Assembly (NCBI RefSeq): GCF_002295065.1
Contig: NZ_NSGG01000007.1
Location: forward strand, 248,001-312,000
Direction of reading: 5' to 3'
Length of the DNA stretch: 64,000 nucleotides
Source: Mesorhizobium sp. WSM3859
GTDB lineage: Bacteria > Pseudomonadota > Alphaproteobacteria > Rhizobiales > Rhizobiaceae
Every line of letters starts with the position of its first letter. Position 1 is the first letter of the stretch. The notes beneath the pieces are model-generated. The model was given only the letters and a program-made list of their open reading frames with translations, made no database searches and was not told the DNA's origin. A program made the position numbers and the translations under genes. Below are positions 29,275 to 38,156 of the stretch, in pieces.

Positions 29275-30042
29275 ATGTCTGTAATTTCGTTATTAGCGCA
29301 GCATGCCGACGTGGCGGTGCACAACCTGCATGTCGCAGGCACCATGGTCTCGGATGCTGCCTGGCACGGCAAGCTCGGCGTCGAGCATGCCACCGATCAT
29401 CTCGTGGTCTTGGCGCAGGCGACGACCGACAACGCGCCGGTCACCGCCGATCAGCTGAAGGAGCAGCTGAAGAACGTGCAGCAGGAAGAGCAGCTCGGCT
29501 GGCTCACCGCGATCGGCAAATACTTTATCGGCATCTTCCAGAAGGGCGGCGAGGTGTTCGCCGGCTTCGTCACCGGCATCATCCCGACCCTGGTCGTGCT
29601 GATGACGGCCTTCTACGCCGTCACCGAGCTGGTCGGCGAGGAGCGCGTCCACGGTCTGGCGCGCGGCGCCGGCCGCATCGCGCTGACCCGCTACACGGTG
29701 CTGCCGGTGCTCTCGGTGTTCTTCCTCACCAACCCGATGGCCTACACCTTCGGCTCCTTCCTGGAAGAAAAGCACAAGCCTGCCTTCTATGACGCGGCAG
29801 TGTCCTATGTGCATCCGCCGCTCGGCCTCTTCCCGCACATCAACCCCGGTGAATATTTCGTCTGGGGCGGCATGCTGGTCGCGCTGCTCGACCTCGAGAA
29901 GCGGGGCGTCATCGCCAATGGCTATCACGTCAAGGTGGCCATCTGGTACGCCATCGTCGGCCTCGTCGTCATCCTGCTGAAAGGCATGCTGACCGAGCGC
30001 ATCACGGCCATCATGGCACGCCGCCAGGGCGTCGAGCTCTAA
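29275..30042 (+). CDS. srlA: PTS glucitol/sorbitol EIIC
   Basis: Integral membrane translocation subunit of the sorbitol-class PTS, 255 residues with about four to five membrane segments. Conserved parts are FQKGGEVFAGFVTGIIPTLV near residues 89-108, FLTNPMAYTFGSFLEEKHKP near residues 152-171 and GLFPHINPGEYFVWGG near residues 184-199. Relative to E. coli SrlA (187 residues) it has about 70 extra N-terminal residues that are soluble and His-rich. ATG at 29275 follows AGGAGG closely, so the extension is likely translated. The operon neighbours are the matching EIIB and EIIA subunits. Confidence 0.93.
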   Translation: MSVISLLAQHADVAVHNLHVAGTMVSDAAWHGKLGVEHATDHLVVLAQATTDNAPVTADQLKEQLKNVQQEEQLGWLTAIGKYFIGIFQKGGEVFAGFVTGIIPTLVVLMTAFYAVTELVGEERVHGLARGAGRIALTRYTVLPVLSVFFLTNPMAYTFGSFLEEKHKPAFYDAAVSYVHPPLGLFPHINPGEYFVWGGMLVALLDLEKRGVIANGYHVKVAIWYAIVGLVVILLKGMLTERITAIMARRQGVEL

Positions 30043-30056
30043 GGCGGGAGGACACC

Positions 30057-31061
30057 ATGGCCAATACATACAAGGCAGTAAAGATCTCGAGAGGCTCCAC
30101 CGGTTGGGGCGGCCCCCTGGTCATCGAGCCGACCGAGCAGCGCAGCAAGGTCGTGTCGGTGACCGGCGGCGGCATCCATCCGGTGGCCCAGCTCATCGCC
30201 GACATGACCGGCGCCCAGGCCGTCGACGGCTTCAAATCGCCGCCGATTGAAAGCGAGATGGCGGTGGTCGTCGTCGACTGCGGCGGCACCGCGCGCTGCG
30301 GCGTCTACCCGCGCAAGCGCATCCCGACCGTCAATCTGACGCCGGTCGGCCAGGCGGGTCCGCTCGCCCAGTTCATCACGGAAGACATCTACGTTTCGGG
30401 CGTGAAGCCGGCCAACGTCACAATGGCGGACGGATCCGAAGCGGTCACCACCGCGGGGGGAGCAGCAACCATGAATTCGAGCAGCAACACCACAGCCAGG
30501 GCGGCCGAGCCGCTGCCGAGCGAAGGCGGGCTTATCGGCCTGATCAGCTCGATCGGCCGCGTCATGGGGCGTGTGGTCGGCATCTTCTTCAATTCCGGCC
30601 GCCGCACCATCGACCAGGTCGTCCGCAACGTGCTGCCGTTCATGGCCTTCGTGACCATGCTGATCGGCTTGATCCTCTATACCGGCATCGGTGACGTTCT
30701 GGCGCAGCCGATGGGTCCGCTGGCCAACAACATCGTCGGCCTGCTGGTCATCTCGGCCATCTGCGGCCTGCCGTTCCTGTCGCCCATCCTGGGACCGGGC
30801 GCGGTCATCGCACAGGTGATCGGCGTCGCCATCATCGGCCCGCAGATCGCCAACGGCACCATCTCGCCCGCGATGGCGCTGCCGGCGCTGTTTGCCTACA
30901 ACACCCAGGTGGGCTGCGATTTCGTTCCCGTCGGTCTGGCGCTCGGTGAGGCCAAGCCGAAGACGATCGAAATCGGTGTGCCGGCGGTGCTCATCAGCCG
31001 CCAGATCATGGGCCCGGTCTCCGTGCTGATCGCATGGGTCGTGTCCCTGATCGTGTTCTAG
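30057..31061 (+). CDS. srlE: PTS glucitol/sorbitol EIIB(C)
   Basis: A 334-residue protein with a cytoplasmic EIIB domain followed by a membrane EIIC-type part. The phosphorylated Cys lies in VVDCGGTARCGVYPRKRIPT near residues 72-91. GGWGGPL-like sequence opens the domain near residue 15. The membrane half includes GRRTIDQVVRNVLPFMAFVT near residues 181-200 and FLSPILGPGAVIAQVIGV near residues 240-257. It starts 14 bases after srlA and precedes srlB by 27 bases, as in enterobacterial srlAEB. Confidence 0.94.
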   Translation: MANTYKAVKISRGSTGWGGPLVIEPTEQRSKVVSVTGGGIHPVAQLIADMTGAQAVDGFKSPPIESEMAVVVVDCGGTARCGVYPRKRIPTVNLTPVGQAGPLAQFITEDIYVSGVKPANVTMADGSEAVTTAGGAATMNSSSNTTARAAEPLPSEGGLIGLISSIGRVMGRVVGIFFNSGRRTIDQVVRNVLPFMAFVTMLIGLILYTGIGDVLAQPMGPLANNIVGLLVISAICGLPFLSPILGPGAVIAQVIGVAIIGPQIANGTISPAMALPALFAYNTQVGCDFVPVGLALGEAKPKTIEIGVPAVLISRQIMGPVSVLIAWVVSLIVF

Positions 31062-31088
31062 AACATCAGTAAAAACGAGGTTCGCCAT

Positions 31089-31469
31089 ATGTCGGTTCTT
31101 CTCAAGACACGGGTCACGGCAATTGGACCCGAAGTGGCGGACCTCGCCGAGGGCGGCGTGGTCATCCTGTTCGCGGATGGCTCGCCTCCCGAACTGGCAG
31201 AGGTCTCCGTTCTGCACAAGACGGAGGAAGGTCCGAGCGACAGCGGGCCGGCGAAAGGTGCGTCAATCACGCTCGGACCGGTCTCGGCTGTTATAACCGC
31301 GGTCGGCGAAACGGCCTGGAGCAAGGTCCGCGAAATGGGCCATGTCGTGATCTCCTTCAACGGAGCGACCGAGGCCGAAAGGCCGGGCGAGCTGTGCGCG
31401 TCCGAGATCGACACCGGGGCGCTGGTGACGGCTCTGACGCCGGGCGCTGTCATCACCATCGCCGCCTGA
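31089..31469 (+). CDS. srlB: PTS glucitol/sorbitol EIIA
   Basis: A 126-residue cytoplasmic phosphocarrier that takes phosphate from HPr and passes it to EIIB. The probable phosphohistidine is His43 in VSVLHKTEEG, at the position of the E. coli active site. VITAVGETAWSKVREMGHVVISFNG near residues 73-97 also matches SrlB. The next gene, an HPr-EI fusion, starts 45 bases downstream, so the whole phosphorelay for this transporter is encoded together. Confidence 0.93.
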   Translation: MSVLLKTRVTAIGPEVADLAEGGVVILFADGSPPELAEVSVLHKTEEGPSDSGPAKGASITLGPVSAVITAVGETAWSKVREMGHVVISFNGATEAERPGELCASEIDTGALVTALTPGAVITIAA

Positions 31470-31514
31470 TAATATCCGCTGTCTGTCGACGGCGCCCAAA
31501 CCTAGAGTATTGCC

Positions 31515-33500
31515 ATGGAACGCTCGACCATCGTCAGAGTGCACGAAGGTTTGCACGCCCGTCCCGCCACGCGGTTCGTAAAACTCGCCAAGGGTTTCGA
31601 ATCCGATGTCGAGCTGGTCAAGGACGGCAAGGCGGTCAGCGCCAAGAGCTCGGTCAAGCTGATGCTGCTGGCGGTCAAGGAAAACCAGGAAGTCACCGTG
31701 CGCGCCAACGGTGCCGACGCCATCGAAGCAATCGAAGCGCTGATCGGCTATCTTGAGAATCCGCGCGCTGGCCTGGATGACGAGGGTGAAGCGGGCGAGG
31801 GCGGCTCGGAAACCGCAGCTGCGGCACCCGCGCCCGAGGCCGCGCCGACTGCCGCCGCACCGGCGGGTGGAGCACCGAAACTTCAAGGCGTCGCCGCCAG
31901 CGAGGGCGTGGCCATCGGGCCGGCCTTTGCTCACTTCCCCCCGGAAATCGAAGGACCGGGCAGGCGTCTGCAGGCCGATGAGATCGACCGCGAACTCGAG
32001 CGCTTCCACAGTGCTGTCGCCAGCGTCCAGGCCCGCATGGATCGCACGCTCGCCGAGAACAATCTCTCGGCCGGCGACCGTGGCATCGTCGCGGCGCTAC
32101 GCGATATCGCCGCCGACGACAGCCTGACCGGCGAAGTGGAAAGACTGATCAAAGGCGGTGACGATGCGGTCTCCGCCGTCATCGCGGCCGCAGCCAGCAT
32201 CGCCGCCGATTTCAGCGCGGTCGACGACCATTATCTTAATGCCCGAGCCGACGATGTGCATGCCGTCGGCCGGCAGATATGCCTGGTGCTGCTCGGCCAG
32301 GACGAGGTCAGCCTGGAGACCATTCCCCAGGGCGCGATCCTGATTGCCGACGACATCGGCGCCTGGGATCTGGCGCGCGCGCCGCTGAAGCGCATCGGCG
32401 GCGTGGTCTGCGGCCACGGCGGCGCCACCTCGCACATCGCCATCATCGCGCGCTCGCACGGCATCCCGGCGGTGCTTGGTCTCGGTGATAAGGTCAACCA
32501 GTTGCGTGCGGCCAAGGAGGTCGCCATCGACGGCAATGCCGGGCATGTGATCGTCGATCCGGATGAGGCGACGCGCTCAGATTTCACCCGGCGCGTTGAA
32601 GCCGCGGCGCAGGAGCGCGCGGGCCTCAAGATATTCAAGGGAGTAACTCCTACCCGCGCCGATGGCACGGTGATCGAGGTCGCGGCCAATATCGGCTCGC
32701 TGGAAGAGATCGAGGCGGCGCAGGAAGCCGGCGCCATGGGCGTCGGCCTGTTCCGCACCGAGCTGCTCTTCATGCGCCATATGCACCTGCCTTCGGAAGA
32801 CATGCAGGCCGAGACCTACAGCGCCATGGCCAGGGCGTTTGCGCCGCATTCGGTCATCGTGCGCACGCTCGACATCGGCGGCGACAAGCCGATCGCCGGC
32901 ATCGAATTTCCGGACGAGGAAAACCCCTTCCTCGGCTGGCGCGGCATCCGCATGTGTCTCGACCGGCCCGACATCTTCAAGCGCCAGCTGCGGGCGCTGC
33001 TCAGGGCCGCCGTCCACGGCAATATCAAGGTGATGCTGCCGATGGTCTCGGAAATCGCCGAGGTAACGCGCACACGCGCGCTGGTCTATGAATGCGAGGC
33101 CGAGTTGAAGGCCGAGGGCGTTGAGCATGCGAGCTTCGACCTCGGCGTCATGATCGAGACGCCGGCCGCCGTGCTGATCGCGCCGGCGCTGGCGAAGGAA
33201 GTGGCGTTCTTCTCGATCGGCACCAATGATCTCACCCAGTACATCATGGCCGCCGACCGCCTCAATCCGACGGTCGCCAAGCTCAACGACGTCACCAATC
33301 CGGCGGTGATGTCGGCGATCGAGCTGACGGCCAAGGCCGGTGTCGCGGCCGGCATCATGGTTGGCATGTGCGGCGAGGCCGCCGGCCGTCCGGACCTGAT
33401 CCCGGCCTTCATCGGGATGGGCCTGACCGAGCTCAGCATGAGCCCGGCCTCGATCCAGCGCGCCAAGAAGACCATTGCGGCCATGGCGGCCGAACGATAG
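31515..33500 (+). CDS. ptsP: HPr-Enzyme I fusion, PEP-protein phosphotransferase
   Basis: Cytoplasmic phosphotransferase of 661 residues that starts the PTS phosphorelay from PEP. Residues 1-85 are HPr: HEGLHARPATRF with phospho-His14, and SAKSSVKLM with the regulatory-type Ser near 46. A linker rich in Ala and Pro follows. Enzyme I spans about 118-661: GGVVCGHGGATSHIAIIARS near residues 294-313 with the phospho-His, and the PEP site GTNDLTQYIMAADR near residue 569 and MVGMCGEAAG near 620. There is no EIIA domain and no GAF domain, so it differs from FruB-type and nitrogen-PTS proteins. It appears dedicated to the glucitol-type transporter. Confidence 0.94.
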   Translation: MERSTIVRVHEGLHARPATRFVKLAKGFESDVELVKDGKAVSAKSSVKLMLLAVKENQEVTVRANGADAIEAIEALIGYLENPRAGLDDEGEAGEGGSETAAAAPAPEAAPTAAAPAGGAPKLQGVAASEGVAIGPAFAHFPPEIEGPGRRLQADEIDRELERFHSAVASVQARMDRTLAENNLSAGDRGIVAALRDIAADDSLTGEVERLIKGGDDAVSAVIAAAASIAADFSAVDDHYLNARADDVHAVGRQICLVLLGQDEVSLETIPQGAILIADDIGAWDLARAPLKRIGGVVCGHGGATSHIAIIARSHGIPAVLGLGDKVNQLRAAKEVAIDGNAGHVIVDPDEATRSDFTRRVEAAAQERAGLKIFKGVTPTRADGTVIEVAANIGSLEEIEAAQEAGAMGVGLFRTELLFMRHMHLPSEDMQAETYSAMARAFAPHSVIVRTLDIGGDKPIAGIEFPDEENPFLGWRGIRMCLDRPDIFKRQLRALLRAAVHGNIKVMLPMVSEIAEVTRTRALVYECEAELKAEGVEHASFDLGVMIETPAAVLIAPALAKEVAFFSIGTNDLTQYIMAADRLNPTVAKLNDVTNPAVMSAIELTAKAGVAAGIMVGMCGEAAGRPDLIPAFIGMGLTELSMSPASIQRAKKTIAAMAAER

Positions 33501-33516
33501 CGGATCCTCGCGGCGG

Positions 33517-34308
33517 TTAGGTCAGATGCGCGAGCAGTGTGGCGAGGACCGGTGTCAGTTCCTGGACGGCATTGGCCTGGGCGCAGGCCTGCCGGATGCG
33601 ATCCTCCCGCACTTCGGCCGCCAGCACCGCGATCTCGAGAATGTCGGGCTCCGGCGCGCCGCCGTCCGCCTTGGTCGCCAGTCCGCAGGCAAGCACCACG
33701 GGCGCAAGGCAGCTGATGTCGAGCGACCGATCGCCGGCGATCGCCGGGCCCGTCCCGATTTCGCCAGGCTGAACCGGACGATGGTTGAGGCATTCGACGA
33801 GGAGAGCCGCGCAGGCCGCCGCGACCTGGTCGGTGGAGGCCGTGTCCGCCGTCGCCCCAGCCAGGAGATCGGCATGGCGCTTGCGCATCGCGGCGTGCAC
33901 GGCGGAAAAACTCGCCTCGTGTACGCGGGGATTGTCGACGCCGTAACCGGCCAGAACCGCGCGGGTCAGATAATACATGTCGCGCCTGAATTGACGTTCG
34001 CCGCCGATCTGCCGGTCTTCATCGCCGTCCGGGAAATAGGAGCGCAGGCTTTTTACGGTCGTTCCGTCGACCTTGAGCGGCCGGGAATGCGGAACGAAGG
34101 ATTCAGCGATCGTCAGCGCGTCGTCGACGGCGCTTGCGGCGTGGCCGAGCAGGCTGCGGCCCGGAAAGGGAGGCAAATTGGCGGCGATATCATGAGACGT
34201 CTCGCCGGCGCTGTCGTGGCGGCTCTGGCGGATGGCGTCGCGCAGTTCCCGAAGCCGGTCCTTCAGGTTGGCGCGGACGTCCTCGGAGATTTGTCGCAGC
34301 ATCGCCAA
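33517..34308 (-). CDS. Unrecognised protein between PTS genes and SorC regulator
   Basis: A 263-residue soluble protein, largely helical, no signal or membrane segment. I do not recognise a family. It begins with a charged helix (RANLKDRLRELRDAIRQSRHD near 12-32) and has a central VFRRDMYYLTRAVLAGYG-like segment near residues 106-123. It is transcribed convergently with the HPr-EI gene (17 bases between stops) and divergently from the SorC regulator (135-base gap). Its position suggests a link to the PTS locus, with no sequence proof. Confidence 0.55.
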   Translation of the reverse strand: MAMLRQISEDVRANLKDRLRELRDAIRQSRHDSAGETSHDIAANLPPFPGRSLLGHAASAVDDALTIAESFVPHSRPLKVDGTTVKSLRSYFPDGDEDRQIGGERQFRRDMYYLTRAVLAGYGVDNPRVHEASFSAVHAAMRKRHADLLAGATADTASTDQVAAACAALLVECLNHRPVQPGEIGTGPAIAGDRSLDISCLAPVVLACGLATKADGGAPEPDILEIAVLAAEVREDRIRQACAQANAVQELTPVLATLLAHLT

Positions 34309-34443
34309 TTACCTCGAAGTGCTGAAGTCGCTAACGGCTCGGGGGCGCCAATCCCCCTCTCTAGATTGTTCGTGTCGATTGGTAGATCAATAGACGATAT
34401 TTAACCAGCGCGCAGAATCGGCGACGGTATCGCGGAGGGGAAC

Positions 34444-35457
34444 TTGGGCAGGCGACGGCAGGGCGAAGCTGAAAACGGCAAGGCGACAGCGGAGGCGGCC
34501 GAGCAGGTCGTCAATGAAAGCCGGACCGACCGGCTAAGGATTCGCGCCGCCTGGATGTATTTCGTCGAGCAGATGACACAGAACGAGATCGCCGACGTGC
34601 TCGGCGTCGGCCGGGTTACCATCGTGCGCATGCTGGCGGAGGCGAGGGCACGCAACGAGGTGAAGATCACCATCGAGAGCGAACTCCTGGAGATCGTGCG
34701 CCTGGAGCGCGCGCTGGAAAAGATCTTCGGCCTGCAGCAGGCGCTGGTGGCGCCACTCTCCGACCCCAACGCCGATCCGATCCCGGCGATTGCCGCCAAG
34801 ACCGGTATGTTTCTGTCCGACGCGATGAAATCCGGCATGCGGGTCGGCGTCGGCTGGGGCGTCACGTTGTTCAACACCTTGCCGTTCATCAGCGCCAAAT
34901 CGCTTACCGACTTCAGCGTGATCTCGCTGCTTGGCGGCATCGGCGTCGCACGCCGGGTCAACCCGGCCGAGTTCGCCTGGCGCTTCGCCCAGATTTTTCA
35001 GGGCGACGGCTATCTGATGCCGACGCCGGCCGTCGTCGACAGCGTCGAGACCAAGATCGCGCTGGTCGAGCGCTGCGGCCTGCAGGAGATTTTTGCAATG
35101 GCCGACGCGCTCGATGCGGTCCTGCTGAGCGTCGGCGGCATCGCTTCGGCCACCACCTTCTCGCGGGGCGGCTTTCTCAAGGAAGCGGACCGGGAGGCCC
35201 TGCTGGCGCGTGGCGCCGTTGGCGACCTTCTGTTCCATTTCTACGACCGCCAGGGCGACCTGGTCGACCATCCGGTCAACAGCCATGTTATGTCGGTGGA
35301 TGTCGATCGGCTGCGCAAGGCCCCGATCCGCATCCTCACCTCCGGCGGCGCGGAGAAGACCGAGGCGCTGCTCGGCGCCATGAACCTGATCGCGCCGACC
35401 GTGCTCATCACCGACGAGGAAAGCGCGCGCCGCATGCTGGCGGCGCACGCTGCTTGA
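34444..35457 (+). CDS. SorC/DeoR-type sugar-responsive regulator
   Basis: A 337-residue transcription factor. The N-terminal helix-turn-helix is RIRAAWMYFVEQMTQNEIADVL then GVGRVTIVRMLAEARARNEV near residues 30-71. The C-terminal effector domain of the SorC family begins near residue 85 and includes GMRVGVGWGVTLFNTLPF near residues 130-147 and LLGGIGVAR near 163. Such proteins bind phosphorylated sugars. The gene follows the PTS cluster on the same strand, so it is the likely controller of that operon, with a sugar or polyol phosphate as inducer (inferred). Confidence 0.9.
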   Translation: MGRRRQGEAENGKATAEAAEQVVNESRTDRLRIRAAWMYFVEQMTQNEIADVLGVGRVTIVRMLAEARARNEVKITIESELLEIVRLERALEKIFGLQQALVAPLSDPNADPIPAIAAKTGMFLSDAMKSGMRVGVGWGVTLFNTLPFISAKSLTDFSVISLLGGIGVARRVNPAEFAWRFAQIFQGDGYLMPTPAVVDSVETKIALVERCGLQEIFAMADALDAVLLSVGGIASATTFSRGGFLKEADREALLARGAVGDLLFHFYDRQGDLVDHPVNSHVMSVDVDRLRKAPIRILTSGGAEKTEALLGAMNLIAPTVLITDEESARRMLAAHAA

Positions 35458-35458
35458 A

Positions 35459-36529
35459 TCATGCGATGGATGGGCTCGCGCGTTTCGGAATTGAGCCTCG
35501 GAGAAACCTGCGGGCTGGCTCCTCCAGCAGAATGAAGACGGCGACCGAAATAATGACCAGCAAGGGCTGATACAAAAGCCGTCCGATCCATTCCCATTCC
35601 CCCGTGAATATCACTGGCATCCACTTTCGAACCGGAATTTGGAGGATGTAGAGGGCATAGCTTGCATTGCCCAGCAGCACGAGAGGTTTGTGCGACAGCA
35701 CGCGTCGGACCATGCCCTGATTCACGGCGCATGTCACAATCAGGGCAACGAAGCCGATTCCCGCGAAAGACGCTATGGTCGCCGTGCTGGTTGCGACAAG
35801 CGCGACAACCGTGAACGCACCGGCCAGGATGGCGGCCAAGTCGCCACGAAAGCGATCGAGCGAGCCAGCCCGAAAAAGCAGGGCGCAGATGATGCCGGTG
35901 ATGAACTCGGGCAGCCTCAGAAGCGGGAGAGGCATTGGCGCCATCCAGCTGAAAGCAAGGTAACCTGTCGGCCCGAGACCCGGAAGGCACATAACGGCAA
36001 AAATCGACACCGCTGCCGCCAGGCCGGCCCACAGAGCCGCGGTCGTAAGTCTTGACAGGAGCGGAAGCAGGAGCGGGAACATGAGGTAGAAGAAGAACTC
36101 GACCGAAAGCGTCCAGCCGGCGGGGTTCCAGAAGAATGCAAGCAATGACGCTGGTGCTCCCCAAGCCTGAATGAGGCCAAGCGTCGCCAGCGACGCAAGC
36201 GGGTAATCGAAAAGCCCTTTTGCCAGCGGCAGAGCTACCGCGAGGGCAAGGAGATAGACCGGATAAATTCTGGCAAATCTCGCGATTGCGAACCGTCGAA
36301 CCTCATGCCAATCGGACATCTTGCCAAAGTAGGAATGTGTCAGGATGAATCCGGACAGCAGGAAGAAAAACGAGACGCCGAGATAGCCATTTTTCACAAA
36401 ATTGGCGATCAGGTGTGGCGCTCCGTTGATGTTTGCCGAATGGTACGCAAGCACATAGACAGCTGCGAAAAACCGCAAGCTGGTCAGCTGCGTCAGGTTC
36501 GATCCGGGTGGAGAAGGCTTTGAATCCAT
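35459..36529 (-). CDS. Acyltransferase 3 family membrane protein
   Basis: A 356-residue membrane-embedded O-acyltransferase of the OafA/NodX type with about ten helices. Typical opening: LTSLRFFAAVYVLAYHS near residues 14-30 with the conserved Arg and His, then GVSFFFLLSGFILTHSY near 48-64. It transfers acyl groups to surface or exported carbohydrates; the acceptor is unknown. ATG at 36529 was chosen; a TTG at 36550 would add seven residues. It is convergent with the SorC gene, one base apart. Confidence 0.88.
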   Translation of the reverse strand: MDSKPSPPGSNLTQLTSLRFFAAVYVLAYHSANINGAPHLIANFVKNGYLGVSFFFLLSGFILTHSYFGKMSDWHEVRRFAIARFARIYPVYLLALAVALPLAKGLFDYPLASLATLGLIQAWGAPASLLAFFWNPAGWTLSVEFFFYLMFPLLLPLLSRLTTAALWAGLAAAVSIFAVMCLPGLGPTGYLAFSWMAPMPLPLLRLPEFITGIICALLFRAGSLDRFRGDLAAILAGAFTVVALVATSTATIASFAGIGFVALIVTCAVNQGMVRRVLSHKPLVLLGNASYALYILQIPVRKWMPVIFTGEWEWIGRLLYQPLLVIISVAVFILLEEPARRFLRGSIPKRASPSIA

Positions 36530-36718
36530 GCAGAGTGCCCCTGGCTGCAATGATGAGGCGGTGCTCGGAACTCTCGATGCTGCCAGGAAACTCCTGTACT
36601 CCGGGCCACATTAACAAACCCGCTATACTCGACGATGGCGGCCGTTCTTCTGCGGGAATCGGTCGACCCGGCCGCTCTCGGTCGATGAAAGGTCTGGGGC
36701 CAAGTTTTAGGTTGAAAA

Positions 36719-36795
<77 letters not shown>

Positions 36796-36941
36796 GACCG
36801 CGCAAAGCCCTATAGTCTCAAAGGTTGGAGTGCAAGGGTCCGTTGGGCAAAATCATTGAAATTGTGGACGGCCGGCGAGACCTGCTCTGTTGGGTGCCGG
36901 TGGAAATCGGTAAGCTCTAGCGATCTCTTGGAGATAACCTA

Positions 36942-38156
36942 GTGTCGTTGGCGAATGGCGCCGTACCGGGAATTCCATATCGCGCGGAGAGCGCGCACGG
37001 CGCGATTGCCCGGATTCGCCCGCACTGGGCACGGATGGGGATTACCAGGGTCGCCAATGTGACCGGGCTTGACCGCATCGGCATACCGGTGGTGATGGTG
37101 TGCCGTCCCAACGCCCGGTCGCTGGCTGTTTCGCAAGGCAAGGGCATCGACCTGGAATCGGCCACGGCTTCGGGCCTTATGGAAGCGGCGGAGCTTTATC
37201 ACGCGGAGCACATCGAGCGCCCGCTGAAACTCGGCAGCATGGCTGAGCTCTCGCAATCGCACCGGTTCGCCGAGGTCGGAAGGCTGGCTCGCATCAGCGG
37301 CAGGGCATTCACGAAGGACATTGTGACGCTATGGATCGAGGGCCGGGAGATGATCTCCGGCGAGACACGCTGGCTGCCTTACGAGTCGGTGCGGGCCAAC
37401 TTTACTCTTCCACCACCTCCTGGAAGCGGCTTCTTTGACTGCAGCAGCAATGGGCTCGCCTCGGGAAATACAGCCGATGAAGCGGTCCATCATGGGATTT
37501 GCGAAATCATCGAACGCGACGCGACTGCCCTGTGGAACCGGATGCCGTCCGCCAGCCGCCGGCGCACCGGCGTCGACCTCGGCAGTGCGTCGGACGGCCC
37601 GTGTCGCGACGTGTTGAAGAAACTGGAAGGCGCGGACTTCGACGTCGCGGCGTGGGAAACGACCTCCGACATCGGCGTGCCGGCCTTTTTCTGTCTGATC
37701 GCGGATCGCCGGGACCGGAACAGCCATTACGGCATAGGCGCGGCGGCGCACCCGGTGCCGGAGACCGCCTTGCTGAAGGCGCTCATCGAGGCCGCTCAGG
37801 TGCGAACGACCTACGTATCGGCGGCACGGGACGATCTGACCGCCGAGGAATATAACGAAGACTATCGCGACAAACGCCGCCTGCAGGCAGAGAGACTGCT
37901 GGCCGAACGTTCCAGCATCAGGCGACTTGCCTCCGCCGAGGGCAGGAGTGCACAAGATGTTGCAGCGAATGTGACCTGGCTGACTGAAAGGTTGCAGGCG
38001 GCAGGCGTAACCGAAATCATCACCGTCGATCTGTCCAAGGAGGAGATCGGCCTGTCTGTGGTCCGTGTAGTTATACCTGGCCTCGAAGGTCCTGACGACC
38101 ATGACGCCTATATGCCGGGCGAGCGGGCTCGACGAATGTCGGATGGCGGACAGTGA
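36942..38156 (+). CDS. YcaO-domain cyclodehydratase/thioamidation enzyme
   Basis: A 404-residue YcaO protein; this family uses ATP to activate peptide backbone amides, giving azolines or, with TfuA, thioamides. All three ATP-binding motifs are visible: SGLMEAAELYHAEHIE near residues 77-92, ICEIIERDATALW near 184-196 and LLKALIEAAQVR near 275-286. The C-terminus (RVVIPGLEGP near 380) lacks the PxPxP tail of azoline-forming enzymes. GTG at 36942 follows GGAG. The stop overlaps the tfuA start (GTGA). The partner gene indicates a peptide-modifying pair; the natural substrate is not known. Confidence 0.9.
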   Translation: MSLANGAVPGIPYRAESAHGAIARIRPHWARMGITRVANVTGLDRIGIPVVMVCRPNARSLAVSQGKGIDLESATASGLMEAAELYHAEHIERPLKLGSMAELSQSHRFAEVGRLARISGRAFTKDIVTLWIEGREMISGETRWLPYESVRANFTLPPPPGSGFFDCSSNGLASGNTADEAVHHGICEIIERDATALWNRMPSASRRRTGVDLGSASDGPCRDVLKKLEGADFDVAAWETTSDIGVPAFFCLIADRRDRNSHYGIGAAAHPVPETALLKALIEAAQVRTTYVSAARDDLTAEEYNEDYRDKRRLQAERLLAERSSIRRLASAEGRSAQDVAANVTWLTERLQAAGVTEIITVDLSKEEIGLSVVRVVIPGLEGPDDHDAYMPGERARRMSDGGQ

